Positions 54,804-62,344 of a DNA stretch of 64,000 bases are shown here, one piece after another (the stretch's first letter is position 1; each line of letters opens with the position of its first letter). The stretch covers positions 180,804 through 244,803 of the forward strand of contig NZ_LIQI01000032.1 in assembly GCF_001418105.1 (NCBI RefSeq), given 5' to 3'. Both the position numbers and the translations under genes were made by a program. The notes below the pieces were generated by a model that was given only the letters and a program-made list of their open reading frames with translations, was not told where the DNA came from and did not search any database. The stretch comes from Lacinutrix himadriensis (GTDB taxonomy: Bacteria > Bacteroidota > Bacteroidia > Flavobacteriales > Flavobacteriaceae).

Positions 54804-55806
54804 AAACCATACACATTTACGCTTACCTCTAACATCAAAATCAAGATAGGCAGGTAATAAGGTGTTCATCAGTCGTTCCATTTAGTTCCATAATACATAA
54901 TCAAAAATGCTTCTATCGTCGCATTTGTGCTTACCATAAATAGCACCACTGCGGCGACACGTCCTCGTTGATACTATTTATTTGTTTTATTACACACATT
55001 CACTCCTTCCTCACCCATAGCTACTTTTGTGCCTTAAAATCCAAAACAGTTTTGCGCTATGCGCAAGTGGTAATTATTAAGGCACAACCGCTATTTAATA
55101 TTATGCGAGCCTGCGGGTCGCTGCGGCCAAAACCCACAGAAATCCTAACAAAAACTGAACCTGTAGTACTTTTAATTCCAATTCACAAATACTATTAATA
55201 AGAGTATAATTCAAATCTGTGGGCTACGGGTGTCACATTTTTTGACCATCCCATATTGCAAATAAGATAACCTTGTCCCCGAGAAATCGGGGACCTCATT
55301 CTTATAAACCAAATTTTACTTTTAAAGAATAATCCTCATACAAAAGGATTATCCCATTTCGCAAACCATGCAAGAGCAAGGCTTTCATCCGGTCCATGTC
55401 ATCCCCACTCCATATTTTTTTAAATCACGGATTGGCTAACTACCAGACTCCATAATAAACTCTTGCAAATGTATTACATCTATTAGCTACTAATAGCAAA
55501 CACAAAAGGAAAACCACCAAACCGCCATTGAAAACTATCCCCTAACCTTCCATGGCCTACTTCAAACCTTGCACTTACCTAAACAGGTATATTCCGGCAT
55601 ACCATCAAAACAAAAACTAACTAGAAGAAAAAAATCAAAAAATGCGCCACCCTTGCGGTAAACCGTTGCTGTTGTACGCACTTTTGCTGCAAAAGCAACG
55701 TGCTATTACCACACCAGCCTTGCTAATCTCGCAGTCGGCTCGCGCCTTTTAGATTACCTGCTTATCAGACTATTGTAAATAAATATAAATATTATTATAT
55801 TTAAGG
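54804..55806. ncRNA. 1-kb gene-free, GC-raised region with nested inverted repeats
   Basis: No supported gene, but GC-richer than its surroundings. At 55027-55087 an 11-bp outer inverted repeat (TTGTGCCTTAA / TTAAGGCACAA) encloses a perfect TTGCGC-tat-GCGCAA palindrome (55052-55066). A GCGA-cctgcgggTCGC-type stem follows near 55110, a REP-like palindrome lies at 55275-55294, and CTTTTGC-t-GCAAAAG lies at 55681-55695. Candidate structured RNA, origin of transfer or recombination site; which one cannot be decided here. Confidence 0.4.
55275..55294. repeat. GC-rich palindrome, copy 4
   Basis: GTCCCCGA-gaaa-TCGGGGAC, followed by CTCATT; same layout (stem, then C/T-rich tail) as the copies at 16045 and 17143. 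Confidence 0.5.
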
Positions 55807-56769
55807 ATGAGTTCAATACTAGACCAACCACCATCTGAAGTAATAGAAAATCTGCAACTTTTAAAAACGGATTTAGATTTAAAGATTCCTTCAAAACAAT
55901 TAGATAGAAACCTTCTAATTGCAACCTGGAACATAAGGGCATTTGGTAATCTAACACGCAAATGGGATTCCGATGATGATGACTCGCCAAAAAGAGATTT
56001 ACATGCAATTCTATGCATTGCAGAAATCATAAAACGTTTTGATGTTATAGCTATTCAAGAAGTAAAAGATAACATCCGTGCTTTAAGAGATACGTTAAAA
56101 GTACTGGGTTCAAATTGGTCATTAATCCTAACAGATGTAAACAAAGGTAAAGTTGGTAACGGAGAACGAATGGCGTATTTATTTGATACGCGTCGTGTAC
56201 AACTTTCAGGATTAGCAGGAGAACTAGTAGTGCCTGAAGAATGGGAAGACTCAATTAAAGATAAAGCACTTTCAAATCAATTTGTCAGATCTCCTTATGC
56301 AGTAAGTTTCAAGTCAGGAAAACGTACATTCATTTTAGTGACACTTCACATTCTCTATGAGAAAAATAAAAAAAATCGTATTCCGGAATTACGTGGCATT
56401 GCAAAATGGCTTAGGGATTGGGCAGATAATGTAAATGCATACCATCAAGATTTTATTGCATTAGGAGATTTCAATATTGATGAGCGTGGTGATTTATTAG
56501 ATCAAACATTCCTATCGGAAGGATTATATGTACCTACTCAATTACAAAACAACCAGGTAACCAGATCCATTTTCAATAAAACAAAGTACTACGATCAAAT
56601 AGCTTGGTTCAATAGTCATGATAACGGACCTAAATTATCTATGGAATTTTTAAGTGGTGGCAACTATGATTTTGTAAACGTGGCTTTAAAAAACCGTTTG
56701 CTAACTAATAATAGTCTATCCTGGCTTATCTCAGATCATTATCCATTATGGGCAGAATTTAAAGTATAA
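55807..56769 (+). CDS. Endonuclease/exonuclease/phosphatase (EEP) family protein
   Basis: 320 residues. EEP core in order: ATWNIRAFG, VIAIQEVKDN, GNGERMAYLFD, LVTLHILYEKN, ALGDFNIDERG, then SDHYPLWAEF at the C-terminus. These cover the metal-binding Asn, Glu, Asp-Asn and the terminal Asp-His pair, so a Mg-dependent DNase or phosphodiesterase is likely. No signal peptide, so it acts in the cytoplasm. It stands alone behind the 1-kb structured region and is followed by a strong terminator. Confidence 0.85.
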   Translation: MSSILDQPPSEVIENLQLLKTDLDLKIPSKQLDRNLLIATWNIRAFGNLTRKWDSDDDDSPKRDLHAILCIAEIIKRFDVIAIQEVKDNIRALRDTLKVLGSNWSLILTDVNKGKVGNGERMAYLFDTRRVQLSGLAGELVVPEEWEDSIKDKALSNQFVRSPYAVSFKSGKRTFILVTLHILYEKNKKNRIPELRGIAKWLRDWADNVNAYHQDFIALGDFNIDERGDLLDQTFLSEGLYVPTQLQNNQVTRSIFNKTKYYDQIAWFNSHDNGPKLSMEFLSGGNYDFVNVALKNRLLTNNSLSWLISDHYPLWAEFKV

Positions 56770-56842
56770 AAAAGCTCACAAATATAGTTAGCTTCCTGCA
56801 CCCAACGCCATAATGCTATAAAGCTCAAGCCTAAAGGTTTTG

Positions 56843-56880
56843 AAAAAAATAATACGCCGAAAAAAAGCGTATTATTTTTT
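56843..56880 (+). terminator. Rho-independent terminator after the EEP gene
   Basis: AAAAAATAATACGC / GCGTATTATTTTTT, 14-bp perfect arms with a 10-base loop, T-rich on the downstream side; works in both directions. Confidence 0.85.
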
Positions 56881-57029
56881 AAACCTACTACTAGGCATAT
56901 TATTTTGTCCAAAAAGCTTGACAGCATTCCCACGCCACTAGTACTATTGTTTTCTTTTTTTCCTTTTAAAATAATAAGCAAGGGCTTAGTACTAGAAAGG
57001 AAGCATTCCGTTAACGGAAAAGTTCTCTT

Positions 57030-57221
57030 TTATGATTTATTCCGACGCTGAAAAAACTGGTGTATACGTTTAGCAAAAACGGAAACGAGATAACTAACCA
57101 CAGCACCGAAAGCTGCCATGATAGCAGTTTTAAAAAGATCCTCAGATGTAATTTGAAACCACACGGAAGAAATGGTTCCTCCTAGGATAGAAAAGCGAAT
57201 ATGTGAGAAATGTTGTGTCAT
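57030..57221 (-). CDS. Small membrane protein, holin-like (63 aa)
   Basis: One to two hydrophobic segments (ILGGTISSVWF, TAIMAAFGAVVSYLVSVFA) and a basic tail (KRIHQFFQRRNKS), the size and charge layout of holins. The start is 1 bp after the stop of the 93-aa gene. Last gene of a four-gene leftward cassette with a DUF5675 protein. Confidence 0.6.
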   Translation of the reverse strand: MTQHFSHIRFSILGGTISSVWFQITSEDLFKTAIMAAFGAVVSYLVSVFAKRIHQFFQRRNKS

Positions 57222-57222
57222 T

Positions 57223-57504
57223 TTATCGGGAACTTGATTCAGGATCTTTTGGATCCTTGTTAGATTTTTTTGTTATCGCATGCTTCGGAATCTCCCTATT
57301 TTCATCCATAGTGACTGCTTGACTCACTGCAGTTACAATAGTTCCGGCAACCGTCACATAAGTGGCAACAGTTACTAGGATAGCTGGCAAAGAAATTGGA
57401 GCAGCGATGATAGCGCCTCCTGCGGTTGCTAATGCAATACCGATGTTTCGCAAAGTTTTAAAGAACTTAGGCGTTGGTTGTTTATAACGATCTGCTATAT
57501 TCAT
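57223..57504 (-). CDS. Small membrane protein (93 aa)
   Basis: Long hydrophobic centre (IGIALATAGGAIIAAPISLP and AILVTVATYVTVAGTIVTAV) with a polar, lysine-rich tail. Probably two membrane helices. It overlaps no gene but is 4 bp from DUF5675 and 1 bp from the 63-aa gene, so they are one operon. Confidence 0.6.
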   Translation of the reverse strand: MNIADRYKQPTPKFFKTLRNIGIALATAGGAIIAAPISLPAILVTVATYVTVAGTIVTAVSQAVTMDENREIPKHAITKKSNKDPKDPESSSR

Positions 57505-57508
57505 AATC

Positions 57509-57904
57509 TTAAGATTTAATAGTTAATAATACATTTTCGTTTCTGTCAAATGCTTGATAACATAGCGATACCAATTTTTGAAGTAAGGCTTTTGAATCGG
57601 TTCCTTTTCCTATTCCGGACAACTGCGTTACCGGTGCAATGCAACCTTGAAGCTCCCGTTTTGCGTTATTCGCTGGATGAATTAATATAAGGCTACGACC
57701 TTTTACATCCACGATATGTAAATGATGTCCAAATTTATCCGAATACCTCGCTTTCAGCGCGTATTCACCTTCGGGAATACAAGACACATTTCTTTGGTTA
57801 TGTAACCAGGGTAATTCAATAGCAAAACCTAAAAATTGACCATTATAGAAGAGCGCACTATTCGTGCCCTCTTCATAATAGGTCCTATGTAATAAAACAT
57901 CCAT
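57509..57904 (-). CDS. DUF5675-family protein (131 aa)
   Basis: Typical DUF5675 sequence: LLHRTYYEEGTNSALFYNG, FLGFAIELPWLHNQRNVSCI, PEGEYALKARYSDKFGHHLH, ILIHPANNAKRELQGCIAPV. The His and Cys in the last segment are arranged like an L,D-transpeptidase/peptidase active site; related proteins are in phage lysis or tail cassettes. With two small membrane proteins downstream, a lysis or export function is plausible. It directly follows the 251-aa gene. Confidence 0.8.
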   Translation of the reverse strand: MDVLLHRTYYEEGTNSALFYNGQFLGFAIELPWLHNQRNVSCIPEGEYALKARYSDKFGHHLHIVDVKGRSLILIHPANNAKRELQGCIAPVTQLSGIGKGTDSKALLQKLVSLCYQAFDRNENVLLTIKS

Positions 57905-58660
57905 TTAAACAGTATCCACATTTGCGACTGAAAGCGCGTTATATGCACCATTTTTCAACGGATACATTTGTCCATTTACCTCTTGATAAAACGCAACACC
58001 AACAACTTGTACGACAGGAAGTACCGTGTTTGCAGTAAGAGCAACAGTCAAGTTAATAGCGGCAGTATCCACTCCATCATATGGAAGAATACCTGTTTCT
58101 GCACTTTCAAAAACAGAAGCTTCATTTGGAAAGTCCAACTCTGCTCCTCCCATTACAATTTTGTAATGTGTAGTTCCTCCAGGAGCTGCAATTCGTAACG
58201 TTGGTGCAAATGGATCTAAGTCCAAAGTAACATCTCCAGTTACACGATCATATGCAACAGCAAATGGTGCAAAAAGTGTTGCTCCTAACTTTCCATTCAC
58301 ATTGAATTCAAAGCCCAACAATGTGCTCATATCCCCATCTTCGATGGTTCTAAGACCACGATCGTGAACGGCATCCGTTTTTGTGACTGCAACTAAGATT
58401 TTTGTCAAACGACTTACCACTCGTTTATCTTTTGCATTTTGCAAAAGCACACGAATGGCATTTCGAAATACCTTCCCTCCTTTTCCAGCACGTCCAAACT
58501 CCGAACCATTTTCACGAGTTCTCTGAAACGCAGGATCACTTGCAATACGTTTTCCATCAACACCTCCTTTATATCGCGCAAGGTGTCCGTCTGCGCTCTT
58601 GTAGAAGGAAATATCTCCGATAGTTCCTTTCAATTTGATAATACCTGTTTGTCTAGCCAT
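57905..58660 (-). CDS. Hypothetical protein of the DUF5675 cassette (251 aa)
   Basis: Start at ATG 58660 (MARQTGIIKLKGTIGDISFY); the longer frame upstream has no supporting features. The N-terminal ~110 residues are basic and helical (AFQRTRENGSEFGRAGKGGK); the C-terminal ~140 are beta-rich. Similar proteins occur repeatedly in flavobacteria in front of DUF5675 genes, as I recall, but I know no function. First gene of the four-gene cassette; its stop is adjacent to the DUF5675 start. Confidence 0.65.
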   Translation of the reverse strand: MARQTGIIKLKGTIGDISFYKSADGHLARYKGGVDGKRIASDPAFQRTRENGSEFGRAGKGGKVFRNAIRVLLQNAKDKRVVSRLTKILVAVTKTDAVHDRGLRTIEDGDMSTLLGFEFNVNGKLGATLFAPFAVAYDRVTGDVTLDLDPFAPTLRIAAPGGTTHYKIVMGGAELDFPNEASVFESAETGILPYDGVDTAAINLTVALTANTVLPVVQVVGVAFYQEVNGQMYPLKNGAYNALSVANVDTV

Positions 58661-58790
58661 AACTTTTAATATTTTGATTATTAAGCAAAAGACAGTAGAT
58701 TTATAAGAGAAATCAAAAACACCCATACATCCATGCCGATAGATTCGTTTTATGCCATTTAAAGACATATAGACGATTCCCAGATGCAAT

Positions 58791-59021
58791 ATGGACCAAG
58801 TATGGATAGAGTATAAAATGAGAGTAGTAAGAGCTTGTATATATCCCAAAGACATACAACGTATCACAGGAAGAAGTGAGCGCTACGGTCGTAAGCTCTT
58901 AAATGAAATTAAAATCTACTTCGGAAAAAAGTCGCATCAATTTATAACTGCAGAAGAATTCGCAGAATACAGCGGTATTAAAGAAGAGATTGTAAATCAA
59001 TATTTAGAGGCTGTTTCCTAA
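58791..59021 (+). CDS. Small HTH-like protein near the right end of island B (76 aa)
   Basis: Contains a helix-turn-helix-like segment (IYPKDIQRITGRSERYGRKL) and a C-terminal helix (AEEFAEYSGIKEEIVNQYLE). A downstream ATG at 58818 is an alternative start. It is divergent from the 251-aa gene and is followed by two palindromes that could be its operators. Likely regulator of the DUF5675 cassette or of excision. Confidence 0.6.
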   Translation: MDQVWIEYKMRVVRACIYPKDIQRITGRSERYGRKLLNEIKIYFGKKSHQFITAEEFAEYSGIKEEIVNQYLEAVS

Positions 59022-59022
59022 C

Positions 59023-59080
59023 TATACCCATACAGGTATAATTATGTAAAAGCACAATGATATCATACCCTAACGGGTAT
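59023..59080. promoter_or_regulatory. Pair of palindromes, possible operators
   Basis: TATACC-cataca-GGTATA (59023-59040) and ATACCC-taac-GGGTAT (59065-59080). Their centres are 41 bp apart, about four helical turns, so two dimers could bind on one face of the DNA. They directly follow the small HTH gene and precede the right att repeat. Confidence 0.5.
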
Positions 59081-59269
59081 AATATGGAGTAAGGCTTCAT
59101 AGCATTTGATACGATTTATGTAGGTTTGAATCCATGGTTTTAGTATCTTTACATTAAGATTGAAATGCAAATCAAAGCATTGTAAATCAACCGATATTAT
59201 CACAAATCGGTTAACAGATTATTACAAGACATTGAAAGCCTTATAAATAAAGGCATAAGTTAATCCGAC
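59081..59269. other. Right-end island sequence with arm-type inverted repeats
   Basis: No gene. Contains AACCGAT / ATCGGTT (59189-59212, 10-base loop) and a GCCTT / AAGGC stem (near 59239-59254) just before the att core. These are the kind of sites that integrase arm domains or excisionases bind. The island ends at the att repeat. Confidence 0.4.
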
Positions 59270-59288
59270 TGAATCCAGTCGAGGTCAC
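59270..59288 (+). repeat. Right att repeat of island B
   Basis: TGAATCCAGTCGAGGTCAC, identical to 13411-13429. It is followed at once by the probable original tRNA terminator and by core-genome genes, so it marks the right boundary of the inserted DNA. Confidence 0.75.
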
Positions 59289-59289
59289 G

Positions 59290-59323
59290 AAAAAAAGCAA
59301 GCTTAATTTAAGCTTGCTTTTTT
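59290..59323 (+). terminator. Terminator after the right att repeat
   Basis: GCAAGCTTAA / TTAAGCTTGC with one central T and flanking A and T runs; probably the native terminator of the target tRNA gene. Confidence 0.8.
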
Positions 59324-59345
59324 ATTTTACACATTCTATTAAAAT

Positions 59346-59377
59346 AAAAAACCACCAATTTCTTGGTGGTTTTTTTG
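59346..59377. terminator. Bidirectional terminator downstream of the OmpA-family gene
   Basis: AAAAACCACCAA / TTGGTGGTTTTT with a short TTTC loop and a T run on both sides, 18 bp from the end of the OmpA-family gene (read leftward). Confidence 0.8.
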
Positions 59378-59394
59378 TTTACTCTATTTTTTAG

Positions 59395-61338
59395 TTAGTC
59401 CATAGAAACTACAATAAACTCACTACGTCTGTTAAGCTGGTGCTCTTCTTCTGTACAAGGCACTCCATCTGAACATCTATTTGTTAACCTTCTTTCACCA
59501 TAACCATTTCCTGTAAGTCTATTAGCATCTATTAAACCAACTTTAATGATATGTGCAATTGTAGATTTATTTCTTCTTTTAGATAGTGATTCGTTATAAC
59601 TATAAGGAGCTCTAGAATCGGTATGCGAACGTACATCTATTTTCATATTAGGATATTGTTTCATTACAGCGATTACTTTTTGTAATTCTAAAGCTGCATC
59701 TTGTCTAATATTAGATTTATCAAAATCGAAATAGATAATTGGAATATCTAATACTTTGGCTAAATCGGTACCTACTACAATTTCTCTAACTTCTTTAGAT
59801 AAATTAAGCTCTAAGTCTAATTCTTGTTTTGTACTTGGTGTAGTAAAACGTAATTCATCTGAAGCATAATCTTGCTTTTGAGCACGTACTAAATATTCTT
59901 CTTCACAGTCTAAATTAAAACTAAAAGCAGCATCCTCTGAAACTACTAGCCTTTGCATTTCTTTTCCGTCTTTATCAAATAAGATAACGGTAGCTTCTGC
60001 TAATAATTCTCTAGAGTTTTTATCTTTAACGATACCTTCAACAATTTGCTCACACTTCGTTTCTTTTGCAGCAAAACTATAAATATCATCATCTCCTTTT
60101 CCGTTTAATCTATTTGAAGAGAAAAACCCTTCATTAGTTCCTAAGTTTTCATAGTAACCAAAATCATCTTGCGGACTGTTAATAGGTTTCGCAATATTTT
60201 CTACAACTATAGCAGAATTACTTTCGTATTTATTTTCAAAATTTCTAATAACATATACATCTAATCCTCCTAAACCAGGATATCCATTAGATGAAAAGAA
60301 TAAATCTCCTTTTTCATTAATAAAAGGAAATGTTTCTTGCCCTTCTGTATTTATTTTAGAACCTAAATTTACAGGCTTTCCTAAAGTACCATCTGTATTT
60401 ATATCTACAACATAAAGATCAGATTCTCCTTGGGTATCTGGCATATCTGAAGCAAAATATAATTTTGTTCCGTACACATTAATAGATGGATGTGCTACAC
60501 TATATTGATTACTATTAAAATGTACAGACTCAATATCACCCCAAGTTTCGTCATCTTGTAATCTCGCTCTGTATATTTTTAATCTTGTAACATCTTCGCT
60601 ATCTCTTTTCAGTTTTTTATTGGTATAATTATTACGAGTAAAAAACATTAACTGATCATCTGGTGTAAAAGAAGCTGTAGACTCATGATAAGGTGTATTT
60701 ACTGTTTCATCATAGTTTTCTACATTAAGATAAGTACCATCTTCTTGTTTTTCTACTGCGTATAAATCTAAGAATGGCTGATTGTTCCATTGATAAATTT
60801 TACCATCACCTCTGGAGGAAGCAAATATTAATTTGTTTTTATATTGTGTGGTTCCAAAATCTGAAACTTCAGAATTAAAGTCCATATTAGTTACTTCAAA
60901 ATCTTTACTAGCTGCTTCAATTTTAGTAAGATAATCTACTTTAGAAGCAAACGCTTTTCCTCTTGAATCATTGGATTTAGAGTCGTTGAATTTTTTCATC
61001 CATTTATCAGACTCTTCATAGTTTTCACCATATTTTAATGCTTGTGCATATCTAAAGTAATACTCAGCATCTAAAGGTTCATTTAAAGCCACTAATTCGC
61101 CATACCATTTAGCTGCATCTTCCATTTTATTATTAAAATAGAATGAGTTACCAAGTTTTTGGAATAAATCAACAGATTTGTGTCCTTCTTTGGCTACTTC
61201 AAGTAAAATTTCACTTGTCTTAACATAGCTAAACTGGTCATAATCTTTATTTGCTTTTTTAATTTTTCCTTTTTGAGCATATCCTGTAGATATAAAGAAA
61301 CCAAAAAAAGCAATTAATGTAAGTTTATATAATTTCAT
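59395..61338 (-). CDS. OmpA-family protein with PD40 beta-propeller (T9SS/gliding-associated)
   Basis: 647 residues. Signal peptide MKLYKLTLIAFFGFFISTGYAQ region, TPR-like repeats (about 25-140), PD40/WD40-like propeller (about 150-430: KLYFASDMPDTQGESDLYVV, FFSSNGYPGLGGLDVYVI), a carboxypeptidase-regulatory-like domain (about 440-530), and an OmpA C-terminal peptidoglycan-binding domain (IYFDFDKSNIRQDAALELQK, RSHTDSRAP, RLTGNGYGERRL). Co-transcribed with the porP/sprF-like gene 11 bp upstream, the standard pair behind a T9SS substrate. Right boundary core gene. Confidence 0.92.
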   Translation of the reverse strand: MKLYKLTLIAFFGFFISTGYAQKGKIKKANKDYDQFSYVKTSEILLEVAKEGHKSVDLFQKLGNSFYFNNKMEDAAKWYGELVALNEPLDAEYYFRYAQALKYGENYEESDKWMKKFNDSKSNDSRGKAFASKVDYLTKIEAASKDFEVTNMDFNSEVSDFGTTQYKNKLIFASSRGDGKIYQWNNQPFLDLYAVEKQEDGTYLNVENYDETVNTPYHESTASFTPDDQLMFFTRNNYTNKKLKRDSEDVTRLKIYRARLQDDETWGDIESVHFNSNQYSVAHPSINVYGTKLYFASDMPDTQGESDLYVVDINTDGTLGKPVNLGSKINTEGQETFPFINEKGDLFFSSNGYPGLGGLDVYVIRNFENKYESNSAIVVENIAKPINSPQDDFGYYENLGTNEGFFSSNRLNGKGDDDIYSFAAKETKCEQIVEGIVKDKNSRELLAEATVILFDKDGKEMQRLVVSEDAAFSFNLDCEEEYLVRAQKQDYASDELRFTTPSTKQELDLELNLSKEVREIVVGTDLAKVLDIPIIYFDFDKSNIRQDAALELQKVIAVMKQYPNMKIDVRSHTDSRAPYSYNESLSKRRNKSTIAHIIKVGLIDANRLTGNGYGERRLTNRCSDGVPCTEEEHQLNRRSEFIVVSMD

Positions 61339-61349
61339 AATCTTTTATA

Positions 61350-62282
61350 TTAGAAAAATCTAGGGGAAATAATTTTACTATCTTTTTTAAATAATTCAAA
61401 TCTTAACATAATTTCGTAAGAACCGCTATTGAATTTCGTTTTACCCAGTTCTGTTGTTTCTTTGTCATACCCTAAGCCAATCATTAGTCCTTCCGTAATT
61501 TGAAAGCCTGCTAATGCGCTTATTGCTGCACTCCATCTATAAGCAACACCTAAAGTAAGTTTTTCATTTATTAAAAAGTTTGCTGTTACATCTACTTGTA
61601 AAGGCGCTCCTTCTACCACTTTACCTAAAAATGCAGGTTTAAATTTTAAATTATCTGATAAATTAAAAACGTAACCTCCAATTAAATAATAATGAATTCT
61701 TTCAGTTGCTGTAGATAAAGTTACTTCATCTAAATGTTCTGTTTCCAATAAGTTTGGAGCAGAAAGACCTACATACCATTTATCGGCATGACGATAATAC
61801 AATCCAACACCTACATTAGGAGAAAATTCGCTGATAGTTCCTGTTGGCAATATAGCATCCGTATTATAACGTTTAAGTTCGTCATAATTAATATTTAATA
61901 AATGACCTCCTCCTTTTAAACCAAAAGAGAACCTTCCTTTATCTGAAGTATTAATAGTATATGAAAGATCAATATCAAAATTAGTTTCATGTGTTGGTCC
62001 AATGTTATCATTAACAATAGACAGTCCCAAACCTAGTTTTTCACTACTCCCAATAGGAGAATGCACACCTAATGTTTGTGTTTCTGGAGCACCATCTAAG
62101 CCTACCCATTGTGTTCTATATAAACCAACAACACTTAATACTTCTCTCGATCCAGCATAAGCAGGATTAATACTCATTGTATTATACATATACTGTGTAT
62201 ACTGAGCTTCTTGCTGCGCAAAACTTTCTAAGCAAAAAGTAGTGCTAATACTAATAACTAATAGTAAGATTTTATTTTTCAT
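61350..62282 (-). CDS. PorP/SprF-family type IX secretion system membrane protein
   Basis: 310 residues. Signal peptide MKNKILLLVISISTTFCLES plus FAQ, then the family-defining YTQYMYNTMSINPAYAGSRE. The rest is a beta-barrel (alternating strands such as GRFSFGLKGGGHLLN). PorP/SprF proteins are placed beside giant surface proteins with a type B T9SS C-terminal domain and are needed to attach them to the surface; the partner here is the 62345-64000 gene. Followed by the OmpA-family gene. Confidence 0.95.
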   Translation of the reverse strand: MKNKILLLVISISTTFCLESFAQQEAQYTQYMYNTMSINPAYAGSREVLSVVGLYRTQWVGLDGAPETQTLGVHSPIGSSEKLGLGLSIVNDNIGPTHETNFDIDLSYTINTSDKGRFSFGLKGGGHLLNINYDELKRYNTDAILPTGTISEFSPNVGVGLYYRHADKWYVGLSAPNLLETEHLDEVTLSTATERIHYYLIGGYVFNLSDNLKFKPAFLGKVVEGAPLQVDVTANFLINEKLTLGVAYRWSAAISALAGFQITEGLMIGLGYDKETTELGKTKFNSGSYEIMLRFELFKKDSKIISPRFF

Positions 62283-62304
62283 TCTAATCTGTTATGTTTA
62301 TTTT

Positions 62305-62340
62305 TTAAATGGAGGTAGACCTTAATCTACCTCCTTTTTT
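62305..62340 (-). terminator. Hairpin between surface protein gene and porP/sprF-like gene
   Basis: GGAGGTAGA (62311-62319) / TCTACCTCC (62326-62334) with a 6-base loop; on the minus strand it follows the stop of the surface protein gene by about 10 bp and ends in a T run. A partial terminator that would lower expression of the two downstream genes. Confidence 0.7.
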
Positions 62341-62344
62341 AATT

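Noticed and set aside
13662..59288. Self-transmissible conjugative element (ICE)
   Set aside because: RteC and integrase suggest it, but no relaxase, coupling protein or Tra gene is found in the island.
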